The notes under the pieces: model-generated
What the model saw: only the letters and a program-made list of their open reading frames with translations
The model's database searches: none
What the model was told of the DNA's origin: nothing
Assembly (NCBI GenBank): GCA_014650475.1
Contig: BMVA01000007.1
Span: forward strand, 248,001 to 312,000
From: Streptomyces albogriseolus
GTDB lineage: Bacteria > Actinomycetota > Actinomycetes > Streptomycetales > Streptomycetaceae
Length of the DNA: 64,000 nt
Direction: 5' to 3'
Shown here: positions 14,044 through 22,882 of the stretch, in pieces
How the letters are laid out: each line of letters opens with the position of its first letter
How positions within the stretch are numbered: the stretch's first letter is position 1
Position numbers and translations under genes: made by a program

Positions 14044-17000
14044 GTGCGCCTGACTCTGACCGTCGTCGATCCGTACGGCGGGGACTCCGCCGATGTCGTA
14101 CTCGATGCCGATCCCGAGTCGACCGTGGGGGACGTCGCGCGTGAGCTGGCCGCGCAGGTCGGGCACGCCGGGGCCCAGGTCATCCCCATCGGGCACCAGG
14201 GGCAGACGCCCGCCGGGAACACGCCGATGGTGTACGTCGACGGGTATGCCGTCGACCCCTCCGCGACCGTCGTCGGCTCGCCCCTGCGCGACGGGGCCGT
14301 CGTGTCCCTCCAGGACCCCTCCGGATGTCTGCCGGGCGAGCCGACCGGCCTCGTCGAGCTGCGCGTCGTCGGCGGGCCCGCCGCCGGCTTCGTGCACCGG
14401 CTCGGCGTCGGGCGCTACGACATCGGCAGCGGCAACGCCTCGTACGTCCGCGTCGACGACCCCGAGGTCGAGGCCCGCGCGCTGACCCTCTCCGTCGCGA
14501 CCGACGGGACCTGCCAGGTCGTCGTGCACGGCGAGCACGCCGGCGTCACCCTCGACGGCGAGCCCATCGCCGACGCCCAGGAACGCCGGGACGAGGAGAA
14601 GCGCCGCGCCGAGAGCGGCGACGGCGAAGCCGACACGGACGCCAAGAAGAAGAGGCGCAGGAAGAAGAAAAAGAAGAAGAAGAAGGAGGAGGGCAGCGGG
14701 GGGCAAGGGGCCTTGCGCGGGGGGCGGTTCGACTGGCCGCTCGGCGGGCAGATCGCCGTCGGGAACAGTCTTCTCGAACTCGCCCGTTACTCCCCTCCCA
14801 ACGCCGCCCTCAAGTGGTCGGACGACGGCGTCGGGCTCGACTACAACCGGCCGCCCCGGCTCCGCCGGCCCGAGCGGCAGACCAGCTTCCGGCTGCCCTC
14901 CAAGCCGCGCGACTACGAGGCCCGGCCCCTGCCCTGGATCATGGCGCTGACGCCGCTGGTCGGGTCGGTCGTCATGGTGGCGATCTTCCAGCGCTGGTAC
15001 TACCTGATCATGGCGGCGCTCAGCCCGATCCTGCTCTTCGCCAACTACTTCAACGACAAGAAGCACGGCCGCAAGTCCCACGCGAAGCAGGTGAAGGAGT
15101 ACGAGGAGCAGAAGGCCCGGATCGAGAAGGACGCCCAGGACGCGCTGGTCCAGGAGCGCGACGACCGGCGGCACGCCATCCCCGACCCGGCGACCGTGCT
15201 GTCCCTGGGCACCGGGCCGCGCACCCGGCTGTGGGAGCGGCGCCGTACCGACCGCGACCATCTGCTGCTGCGGTTCGGCACGGGGCAGATGCCGTCCGAG
15301 GTGGTGCTCGACGACCCCGAGCAGGACGACCACCGGCGCCAGGTCACCTGGAAGATCGAGGACGCCCCGGTCGCGCTGAACCTGCGCGGGCTCGGCGTCA
15401 TCGGCGTGGCCGGTCCCGGCGACTCGGCGCGCGCGCTGGGGCGGTGGGCCGTCGGGCAGACCGCCGCGCTGCACAGCCCGATGGACGTGCAGTTCTACGT
15501 GCTGAGCGAGAACTCCGCGCAGGAGTCCTGGGACTGGGTGCGCTGGCTGCCGCATGCCCGCCCCTCCGGCGGTCACGACGTGAACGTCCTCATAGGCACC
15601 GACGCCGAGACGGTCGGCGCCCGCATCGGCGAGCTGACGCAGATCCTCGACGCCCGCAAGAAGGCCGCCGACCAGAACCGCTCCCAGGGCACGACGTTCA
15701 GCGACCCGGACATCGTGGTCGTCTGGGACGGCTCGCGGCGGCTGCGGTCGCTGCCCGGTGTGGTGCGGCTGCTGCGCGAGGGCCCCTCGGTGTCGATGTA
15801 CGCGATCTGCCTGGACGCCGAGGAGCGGTTCCTGCCCGGCGAGTGCCAGGCGTTCGTCGTCGCCGAGCCGCATGTCGAGGAGCAGGAGCGGCAGCAGACG
15901 GACCGGGCGGCGCAGCCGGCCGTGGCGGGCGGTTTTCCCTCCTTCCAGGCGTGGCACAGCAACGCCCCGGAGCCCGGCCGCGGTTCCCAGCAGGCGCCCG
16001 ACACGCTGCGGCTGCGCGTGGAGGAGGCCGGCGCCGAGCGCATCAAGGACGTACGGCCGGACTTCGTGTCGCCCGCCTGGTGTCTGCGGCTGGCCCGTTC
16101 GCTGTCGCCGCTGCGCGACATCAGCGGGGAGACCGAGGACTCGGCGCTGCCCGGGTCCAGCCGGCTCCTCGACGTGCTGCAGCTGGAGCCGCCGACGAGC
16201 GACGCGATCATGGCGCGCTGGCGGATGGGCGGGCAGTCGACGCTCGCGGTGATCGGCGAGTCGTACGACGGGCCGTTCGGCATCGACATGCGCAAGGACG
16301 GTCCGCACGGCCTCATCGCCGGTACGACCGGTTCCGGTAAGTCGGAGCTGCTGCAGACGATCGTGGCGGCGCTGGCCGTCGCCAACACCCCCGAGAACAT
16401 GACGTTCGTCCTCGTGGACTACAAGGGCGGCTCGGCGTTCAAGGACTGCGTCAAACTCCCGCACACCGTCGGCATGGTGACCGACCTCGACGCGCATCTC
16501 GTGGAGCGCGCGCTGGAGTCGCTGGGCGCGGAGCTGAAGCGGCGCGAGCACATCCTGGCCGCCGCCGACGCCAAGGACATCGAGGACTACCAGGACCTGG
16601 TGCGCCGCGACCCGTCGCACCCGCCGGTGCCTCGGCTGCTCATCGTGATCGACGAGTTCGCCTCGATGGTGCGTGACCTGCCGGACTTCGTCACCGGTCT
16701 GGTCAACATCGCCCAGCGAGGCCGGTCCCTCGGCATCCACCTGCTGCTCGCGACGCAGCGGCCGAGCGGTGTCGTCTCCCCCGAGATCCGCGCCAACACC
16801 AACCTGCGGATCGCGCTGCGGGTGACGGACGCCGGTGAGTCGACGGACGTCATCGACTCGCCCGAGGCCGGTCACATCTCCAAGAGCACCCCCGGCCGCG
16901 CCTACGCCCGGCTGGGGCACGCCTCGCTGGTGCCGTTCCAGTCGGGACGCGTCGGCGGACGGCGGCCCGGCGCCGCGGACCCGGCCGCGCTCGCGCCGTG

Positions 17001-18753
17001 GGTGGGGCCGCTGACCTGGGAGGACCTGGGCCGGGCGGCGCTCACCAAGCCGAAGTCCGAGGCGCGTGAGGACGAGGAGATCACCGACCTGAAGGTGCTG
17101 GTCGACGCGGTGCGCGACGCCAACGCCGCGCTCGGCATCCCCGCCCAGCACAGCCCCTGGCTGCCCGCCCTGGACGAGACGCTGCTGCTGGACGACATCG
17201 AGGCGCCGTCGTACGCGGCCGCGCCGGGCACGCTGCCGCCGGCGCCGTTCGGCGTCGAGGACCTGCCCGCCGACCAGGCCCGCCGCCCGGTCGTCGTCGA
17301 CTTCTCCTCGTTCGGCCATCTGATGATCGGCGGCGCCCCGCGCAGCGGCCGGTCGCAGGTGCTGCGCACCATCGCGGGCTCCCTGGCCCGCACCCACTCC
17401 GTGGCCGACGTGCATCTGTACGGCATCGACTGCGGCAACGGCGCGCTCAACGCGCTGACCCGGCTGCCGCACTGCGGCGCGGTCGTCGGCCGTAACCAGA
17501 CCGAGCGGGTGGTCCGGCTGATCAACCGGCTCAAGGGCGAACTGTCGCGCCGCCAGGACCTGTTGGCGGAGGCCGGCTTCGCGGACATCGGGGAGCAGCG
17601 GGCCGCGTCCGCCGAGGACGAGCGGCTGCCGCACATCGTGGTGCTGCTGGACCGCTGGGAGGGCTGGGTGCCCACGCTCGGCGAGATCGACCACGGTTCG
17701 CTGACCGACGAGCTGCAGACGATGATGCGGGAGGGCGCGAGCGTCGGCATCCACCTGGTGCTGACCGGTGACCGCACGCTGCTGGTGGGCCGGATCGCGA
17801 GCCTCACGGAGGACAAGTACGGTCTGCGGCTCGCCGACCGCAGCGACTTCTCGTCGCTGGGCATCCCCGCCCGCAAGGTGCCGGAGGAGATCCCGCCGGG
17901 CCGCGCCTTCCGCAACGAGTCCGGTACGGAGACGCAGTTCGCGCTGCTCGCCGAGGACACCACGGGTCAGGGGCAGGCGGCCGCGCTCACCTCGATCGGT
18001 GAGGCGGCGGCCGCCCGGGACGCCGGAGTGCCGCGTGTGCGGCGGCCGTTCCGCGTGGACAGCCTGCCGAGCCGGATCTCCTTCCCCGAGGCGTGGGAGC
18101 TGCGCGACCCGGACGTCTCGCGGTCGAAGCTGTTCGGTCTGGCCGGCATCGGCGGCGACGAGATCGTCGGCTTTGGTCCCGATCTCGCCGACGGCGTACC
18201 GGCGTTCGTGATCGCGGGTCCTGCCAAGTCGGGCCGCTCCACGGTGCTGATGAACTTCGCGCAGTCGTTCCTCGCGCAGGGCACGCGGCTGGTGATCGCC
18301 GCGCCGCGCCAGTCGCCGCTGCGCCGGCTGGACGGCACGGAGGGTGTGCTGAAGGTGTTCACCGGCGACGACATCGACGAGGACGAGTTCGAGGAACTGG
18401 TCGACGAGGCGTCCCTGGAGGAGCCGGTCGCCGTGCTCGTCGACGACGGCGAGATCCTCGAGGACTGCGACGCCGAGAGCCAGTTGAAGAAGCTGGTGTC
18501 GCGCGGCACGGAACGCGGGCTCGCCCTCGTCATCGCCGGTGACGAGGAGGACGTGTGCAGCGGCTTCTCCGGCTGGCAGGTCGACGCGAAGAAGGCCCGC
18601 CGCGGCATCCTGCTCTCCCCGCAGGAGTCCTCCAGCGGCGACCTGATCGGCGTCCGGCTGTCCCGGGGGATGGTCGGCGGCCAGATCGCCCCGGGCAAGG
18701 GCATGCTGCACCTCGGGGACGGCGAGCTGCGGACGGTCGTGATCCCGGGGTGA
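14044..18753 (+). CDS. eccC: Type VII secretion FtsK/SpoIIIE ATPase, EccC/EssC-type
   Basis: This 1,569-residue protein is the motor of a T7SS. The GTG start has GGGGAGGA six bases upstream; the longer open frame upstream has no signal. The order is an N-terminal ubiquitin-like/FHA-type region (1-280) interrupted by a run of about 16 mostly basic residues (about 200-220), two membrane segments (297-336), then three FtsK-type ATPase domains. Walker A motifs are GTTGSGKS (760-767), GAPRSGRS (1097-1104) and GPAKSGRS (1392-1399). Domain 1 has Walker B with D870-E871, while domains 2 and 3 have Arg in place of the P-loop Lys. One canonical and two degenerate domains is typical of EccC. The fused N-terminal forkhead-like region is more like EssC of Firmicutes than mycobacterial EccC. 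The symbol is by family. Confidence 0.9.
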   Translation: MRLTLTVVDPYGGDSADVVLDADPESTVGDVARELAAQVGHAGAQVIPIGHQGQTPAGNTPMVYVDGYAVDPSATVVGSPLRDGAVVSLQDPSGCLPGEPTGLVELRVVGGPAAGFVHRLGVGRYDIGSGNASYVRVDDPEVEARALTLSVATDGTCQVVVHGEHAGVTLDGEPIADAQERRDEEKRRAESGDGEADTDAKKKRRRKKKKKKKKEEGSGGQGALRGGRFDWPLGGQIAVGNSLLELARYSPPNAALKWSDDGVGLDYNRPPRLRRPERQTSFRLPSKPRDYEARPLPWIMALTPLVGSVVMVAIFQRWYYLIMAALSPILLFANYFNDKKHGRKSHAKQVKEYEEQKARIEKDAQDALVQERDDRRHAIPDPATVLSLGTGPRTRLWERRRTDRDHLLLRFGTGQMPSEVVLDDPEQDDHRRQVTWKIEDAPVALNLRGLGVIGVAGPGDSARALGRWAVGQTAALHSPMDVQFYVLSENSAQESWDWVRWLPHARPSGGHDVNVLIGTDAETVGARIGELTQILDARKKAADQNRSQGTTFSDPDIVVVWDGSRRLRSLPGVVRLLREGPSVSMYAICLDAEERFLPGECQAFVVAEPHVEEQERQQTDRAAQPAVAGGFPSFQAWHSNAPEPGRGSQQAPDTLRLRVEEAGAERIKDVRPDFVSPAWCLRLARSLSPLRDISGETEDSALPGSSRLLDVLQLEPPTSDAIMARWRMGGQSTLAVIGESYDGPFGIDMRKDGPHGLIAGTTGSGKSELLQTIVAALAVANTPENMTFVLVDYKGGSAFKDCVKLPHTVGMVTDLDAHLVERALESLGAELKRREHILAAADAKDIEDYQDLVRRDPSHPPVPRLLIVIDEFASMVRDLPDFVTGLVNIAQRGRSLGIHLLLATQRPSGVVSPEIRANTNLRIALRVTDAGESTDVIDSPEAGHISKSTPGRAYARLGHASLVPFQSGRVGGRRPGAADPAALAPWVGPLTWEDLGRAALTKPKSEAREDEEITDLKVLVDAVRDANAALGIPAQHSPWLPALDETLLLDDIEAPSYAAAPGTLPPAPFGVEDLPADQARRPVVVDFSSFGHLMIGGAPRSGRSQVLRTIAGSLARTHSVADVHLYGIDCGNGALNALTRLPHCGAVVGRNQTERVVRLINRLKGELSRRQDLLAEAGFADIGEQRAASAEDERLPHIVVLLDRWEGWVPTLGEIDHGSLTDELQTMMREGASVGIHLVLTGDRTLLVGRIASLTEDKYGLRLADRSDFSSLGIPARKVPEEIPPGRAFRNESGTETQFALLAEDTTGQGQAAALTSIGEAAAARDAGVPRVRRPFRVDSLPSRISFPEAWELRDPDVSRSKLFGLAGIGGDEIVGFGPDLADGVPAFVIAGPAKSGRSTVLMNFAQSFLAQGTRLVIAAPRQSPLRRLDGTEGVLKVFTGDDIDEDEFEELVDEASLEEPVAVLVDDGEILEDCDAESQLKKLVSRGTERGLALVIAGDEEDVCSGFSGWQVDAKKARRGILLSPQESSSGDLIGVRLSRGMVGGQIAPGKGMLHLGDGELRTVVIPG

Positions 18754-18804
18754 TCACCGCCCCGGACGCGGGGTTTCCCGGGTGATCCCCGCCCCGGACG
18801 CGGG
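18749..18804. repeat. Direct repeat overlapping the ATPase stop codon
   Basis: A 24-base unit beginning GGTGATC and ending GGACGCGGG at 18749-18772 recurs at 18781-18804 with one mismatch (32-base period). The first copy contains the TGA stop of the ATPase gene. It lies in the short convergent gap before the kinase gene and may have arisen by replication slippage. The GC-rich copies can also pair to form a terminator-like structure. Confidence 0.5.
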
Positions 18805-18809
18805 CCCGG

Positions 18810-20645
18810 CTACTTGATCTTCGAGAGCCGGGCCTCCGGCCGTCCCGAGTCCTTGCTGTCCGACTCGTAGACAAGGTCGTCGCCGACCGGGGTGAGCAGG
18901 ACGGTGTGGCGGGCCTGGTTGCACACGTCGCGGTTGGCGGGCGCGCCCACGGAGGTCGTGACGATGCGCTGGGCGGTGACCTCCTTGAGGGTCAGCACGT
19001 CGTCGCAGACGCCGCCGAAGATGTCCGTGTGCCGCAGGGTGCCGACCTGCTCGCCGACCCGCGCCTCCTCGAGGGTGACGCGGAAGGTGCCGAGCGGGAT
19101 GGTGATGCTCTCGCGGGAGGTGGCCTGTCCCTCCCAGGTGCCGACGTAGGCGGCGGGCACGGTGCCGGAGGACGCGGAGGCGGAGGCGGAGGGCCGGGCG
19201 CCGCTCGGGCCCTGGCCGGTGTCCGCGTCCCCGGGAGAGCCCGGCATCAGGTCGAACACGAACGCCGAACCGACGGTCACCGCGGCCAGCGCGCCCGCCA
19301 CCGCCAGCGCCACGGTGCAGCTGACCCGCCGGCCCCGTCCGCCGGTGCCGGGCGTCGAGGCCGCGGAGACGGAGAGGGAGAGCCGGCCGGGCGCGGAACC
19401 GCCCCCGTTCCCCGGTTCCGTCGGCGGATGCGGGGCGGACGCCCCTGGGGCGTGCCGGGGCTCCGGTACGACGGTGCCGGCCGGCTCACCGCCCGACGAC
19501 GGCATGACGGGCGGCGGCCCGAACCCACCGCCGACCGCCCCGGACAAGGCCGACCCGGACAAGGCCGACCCGGACAAGGCCGACCCGGACGAGTCCTGGC
19601 CGGTGGCCGACGGTTCGGAGGTCACGCCGCCCGCACCCGCGGCTCCCTCGACCCCCGTCCGCCCGCCCAGGTCCGTCCCCTCCCCCACCGACGGGCTGCT
19701 GAAGCCCACCGGGCCCGAGGCCGCACCGCCCGCCGGCCCGCCCGCCGTCGTCTCCAGGTTCAGCAGGTTCACCGCGGCCCGGCTCACCTGTTCCACCAGG
19801 GCGCCCGGCAGCCAGCCGCCCGCCACCAGGCGGGCCGCGCCGCCCTCGGGGGCGAGGCGGCCGGTGATGTCGGCCGGGGACGGGCGGGCGGAAGGCTCCT
19901 TGTCGAGGCACGCCTCGGTCACCTCGCGCAGATCGCCGGTCAGCCCGTCCAGCTCGGGCGGCTCGTGCACCACCCGGTAGAGCAGCGCCGCCGCGGAGTC
20001 GCCCGGGAAGGGCGCCGCGCCGGTCGCGGCGTACGCGAGGACCGCGCCCAGGGAGAAGACGTCCGCCGCGGCGGTCACGCCCTTGCCGAGGATCTGCTCG
20101 GGGGACATGTAGCCGGGCGAGCCGATCGAGACGCCGGTCGAGGTCAGGGACGCCGTGTTGTCGGTGGCGCGGGCGATGCCGAAGTCGATCAGCAGGGGCC
20201 CGTCGAGGGTGAGGAGCACGTTGGACGGCTTCACGTCCCGGTGCACCAGGCCCAGCCCGTGCACCGCCGCCAGCGCCTCGGCCAGGCCCGCGCCCAGTGT
20301 GCGCACGGTGTGCTCGGGCAGGGGGCCCAGCTCGGTGACGGCGGCCGTGAGGGAGGGGCCGGCCGCGTAGGCGGTGGCGACCCAGGGGACGCGGGCGTCG
20401 GGGTCGGCGTCCAGCACGGGCGCGGTCCAGGCGCCGCCGACCCGGCGGGCCGCGTCCACCTCGCGCCGGAAGCGGGCGCGGAACTCCTCGTCGAGCGCGA
20501 AGTGGGGGTGCACGATCTTCACCGCGACCGTCCGGCCCCCGGCGCTGCGGCCCAGGTAGACCCGGCCCATCCCGCCCGAACCGAGCCGGCCGAGCAGCCG
20601 GTAGGGCCCCACGACCGTGGGTTCGTCCGTGTCGAGCGGCCGCAT
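18810..20645 (-). CDS. Membrane-bound Ser/Thr protein kinase
   Basis: This 611-residue protein has an N-terminal Hanks-type kinase domain (about 12-275). The glycine loop reads GSGGMGRVYLG, the ATP lysine lies in VAVKIVH, the catalytic loop is HRDVKPSNV, and DFG and SPGYMSPEQ follow. A Gly/Ser/Pro-rich linker follows and includes three SGSAL units. A single membrane segment (ALAVAGALAAVTVGSAFVF, about 445-465) precedes an extracellular ~145-residue domain that starts YVGTWEGQA and has two cysteines. There are no PASTA repeats. The ATG at 20643-20645 was chosen because the kinase domain begins directly after it. It is convergent with the T7SS ATPase gene; phosphorylation of that system, which has an FHA-like region, is plausible but untested. 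Confidence 0.88.
   Translation of the reverse strand: MRPLDTDEPTVVGPYRLLGRLGSGGMGRVYLGRSAGGRTVAVKIVHPHFALDEEFRARFRREVDAARRVGGAWTAPVLDADPDARVPWVATAYAAGPSLTAAVTELGPLPEHTVRTLGAGLAEALAAVHGLGLVHRDVKPSNVLLTLDGPLLIDFGIARATDNTASLTSTGVSIGSPGYMSPEQILGKGVTAAADVFSLGAVLAYAATGAAPFPGDSAAALLYRVVHEPPELDGLTGDLREVTEACLDKEPSARPSPADITGRLAPEGGAARLVAGGWLPGALVEQVSRAAVNLLNLETTAGGPAGGAASGPVGFSSPSVGEGTDLGGRTGVEGAAGAGGVTSEPSATGQDSSGSALSGSALSGSALSGAVGGGFGPPPVMPSSGGEPAGTVVPEPRHAPGASAPHPPTEPGNGGGSAPGRLSLSVSAASTPGTGGRGRRVSCTVALAVAGALAAVTVGSAFVFDLMPGSPGDADTGQGPSGARPSASASASSGTVPAAYVGTWEGQATSRESITIPLGTFRVTLEEARVGEQVGTLRHTDIFGGVCDDVLTLKEVTAQRIVTTSVGAPANRDVCNQARHTVLLTPVGDDLVYESDSKDSGRPEARLSKIK
19543..19587. repeat. Three 15-base tandem repeats in the kinase linker
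   Basis: The unit gacaaggccgacccg occurs three times without gaps. On the coding (minus) strand it encodes the repeated SGSAL linker units of the kinase. The unit length is a multiple of three, so copy-number change would keep the frame and alter linker length. This is likely a slippage-prone microsatellite. Confidence 0.8.
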
Positions 20646-20753
20646 GGCGCCACCCCTCCCCCGTCGCACCGGTACGCCGTTGCCACCTGGCAGCGTAGTG
20701 GCCGGACCGGGCGGGGGTCCCGGACCGGCCACGGGCGCCCGCTTCCAAGGCGC

Positions 20754-20785
20754 GGCATCACGGCATTACGGCATCACGGCATCAC
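20754..20785. repeat. Four 8-base tandem repeats (GGCATCAC)
   Basis: GGCATCAC is repeated four times (second copy with one change, C to T) in the 151-base gap between the mqnA stop and the kinase start. It is downstream of mqnA on the minus strand. No function is apparent; slippage between strains would be expected. Confidence 0.75.
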
Positions 20786-20796
20786 GGCGCACAGCC

Positions 20797-21654
<858 letters not shown>

Positions 21655-21759
21655 CTAGACCTTGCGCCGGGTGGTGCGGCGGTCGCCCCCGCCGGTTCGA
21701 ACGCACGCGCGTGACGAACGAGGTGTTCAAACATTCGGGTGACGTGATCTTGGCCTCTA

Positions 21760-21787
21760 TTGCGATCGAGCCTCTGCGTGCTAGGCT
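21760..21787 (+). promoter_or_regulatory. Housekeeping-type promoter of the cold-shock gene
   Basis: TTGCGA (21760-21765) and TAGGCT (21782-21787) are separated by 16 bases, a good match to HrdB-type promoters. Transcription would start near 21794 and give a leader of about 150 bases before the cold-shock start codon. Long leaders are typical of cspA-type genes. Confidence 0.55.
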
Positions 21788-21943
21788 CATCGCAAGTTGC
21801 AGTTTGGTTTCCCTTGCAGTACAGAGCCTGCGGAGCATGTGACCGCGGGCTCTCGTCGTTCTCAGACGGATGCAGTTGTGCGGAATAGTCTTCACACTTG
21901 CTGGTTCTGGAGCAGGGCAACCCTTTGAGCCCAAGGAGGGCTT

Positions 21944-22147
21944 ATGGCTACCGGAACCGTGAAGTGGTTCAACGCCGAAAAGGGCTTCGGATTCATCGCC
22001 CAGGAGGGCGGCGGCCCCGACGTCTTCGTCCACTACTCCGCGATCAACGCGACCGGCTTCCGGTCCCTCGAGGAGAACCAGCAGGTCACCTTCGACGTCA
22101 CGCAGGGCCCGAAGGGCCCGCAGGCGGAGAACGTCACCCCGGCCTGA
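21944..22147 (+). CDS. Cold-shock protein, CspA family
   Basis: This 67-residue single cold-shock domain has both RNA-binding motifs, RNP1 as KGFGFIA and RNP2 as VFVHYSAI, plus the typical start [14 protein letters not shown]. It is an RNA chaperone or antiterminator in the cytoplasm. AAGGAGGG sits at an ideal distance before the ATG. It is monocistronic, with its own promoter and a strong terminator, and is followed by a convergent regulator gene. Confidence 0.95.
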   Translation: MATGTVKWFNAEKGFGFIAQEGGGPDVFVHYSAINATGFRSLEENQQVTFDVTQGPKGPQAENVTPA

Positions 22148-22185
22148 CCCTGATCCTCCGATCCGGGAACGATTAGCAGTACCCA

Positions 22186-22226
22186 AGGAGCCCCACGCCG
22201 AAAGGCGAACGGGGCTCCTGCCTTTT
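22186..22226 (+). terminator. Rho-independent terminator after the cold-shock gene
   Basis: AGGAGCCCC (22186-22194) pairs perfectly with GGGGCTCCT (22211-22219), with a second small hairpin (CGCC/GGCG) in the loop, followed by a run of five T residues. This is one of the few classical U-tract terminators in the window. Confidence 0.85.
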
Positions 22227-22793
22227 TCAGACGTGCTGCATGATCAGCACGAATTTCGTGCCGGGCTCCAGCGCCTCGTACCGGTGCGGCACATCCCCGC
22301 GATACGCCATGTAGTCACCGGCGCCGAGTTCCGCCTCCTCGCCCTCGGGACCCGCCGTCACCCGCCCCGCGCTCACCACGATGTGCTCCACCGTCCCCGG
22401 AATGTGCGGGTCGGAGGCGCGCGCCGTTCCCGGCTCCAGATCCACCGCGTAGATGTCGCGCCGCGCGCCGGGAGGGCTCGCCGACAGCAGGGTGGCGACA
22501 TAGCTGGACCGGTCCGAGCGCACGGTCGGCCCCTCCCCCGCCCTGATCACCTGGATCATGGGCGCCGGCGGTTCCACCAGCGCACTGAACGGCACCCCGA
22601 GCGCCACCGCCAGCGCCCACAGCGTCTCCATGCTCGGATTACCGCCGGCCGCCTCCAGCTGGGACAGCGTGGACTTGGCGATCCCGGCGCGTTTGGCCAG
22701 CTCGGAGAGGGAGAGACCGGCGCGGGTGCGCTCGCGGCGCAGGGCCGCGGCGATCCAGTCGAGGGGCAGGCGGGACGGCGTGCCGTCGGTCAT
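22227..22793 (-). CDS. XRE-family regulator with C-terminal cupin domain
   Basis: This 188-residue protein has an N-terminal helix-turn-helix (about 10-65; RAGLSLSELAKRAGIAKSTLSQLE) and a C-terminal cupin fold (about 105-185; PGTVEHIVVSAGRV and LGAGDYMAYRGDVPHRYEA), as in SutR/PuuR-like regulators that sense small ligands. The ATG at 22791-22793 was preferred over the upstream GTG because GGAG lies 8 bases before it. It is divergent from azlCD and probably represses them and itself; two palindromes of the form CGTTCG-N6-CGAAC lie between. A link to branched-chain amino acids is inferred from the neighbours. Confidence 0.88.
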   Translation of the reverse strand: MTDGTPSRLPLDWIAAALRRERTRAGLSLSELAKRAGIAKSTLSQLEAAGGNPSMETLWALAVALGVPFSALVEPPAPMIQVIRAGEGPTVRSDRSSYVATLLSASPPGARRDIYAVDLEPGTARASDPHIPGTVEHIVVSAGRVTAGPEGEEAELGAGDYMAYRGDVPHRYEALEPGTKFVLIMQHV

Positions 22794-22816
22794 GTCGTTC
22801 GCTCCAGAAGTCACAT

Positions 22817-22882
22817 CGTTCGGCTTGACGAACGCTAGGGTGTCTGTTCATTGTAGAAAACATGCGTTCGGCACAGCGAACA
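22817..22882. promoter_or_regulatory. Paired palindromic operators between the XRE regulator and azlC
   Basis: CGTTCG-N6-CGAACG lies at 22817-22834 and CGTTCG-N6-CGAACA at 22865-22882, 48 bases apart, with a further CGTTCG half-site at 22796-22801. The first overlaps a TTGACG -35 element for azlC (about 18 bases before CATTGT); the second overlaps the first codons of azlC. azlC has no Shine-Dalgarno and may be translated from a leaderless mRNA. Likely binding sites of the divergent XRE-cupin regulator. Confidence 0.55.

Noticed and set aside
13807-18711. 1,634-codon open frame antisense to the T7SS ATPase gene
   Set aside because: Mirror of a high-GC coding strand; composition is His/Arg/Val/Gly-rich with no domain, and the plus strand has clear ATPase motifs.
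19543-19587. Short regular repeats that could suggest CRISPR
   Set aside because: Unit is 15 bases, gapless, in frame within a kinase linker; no spacers and no cas genes.
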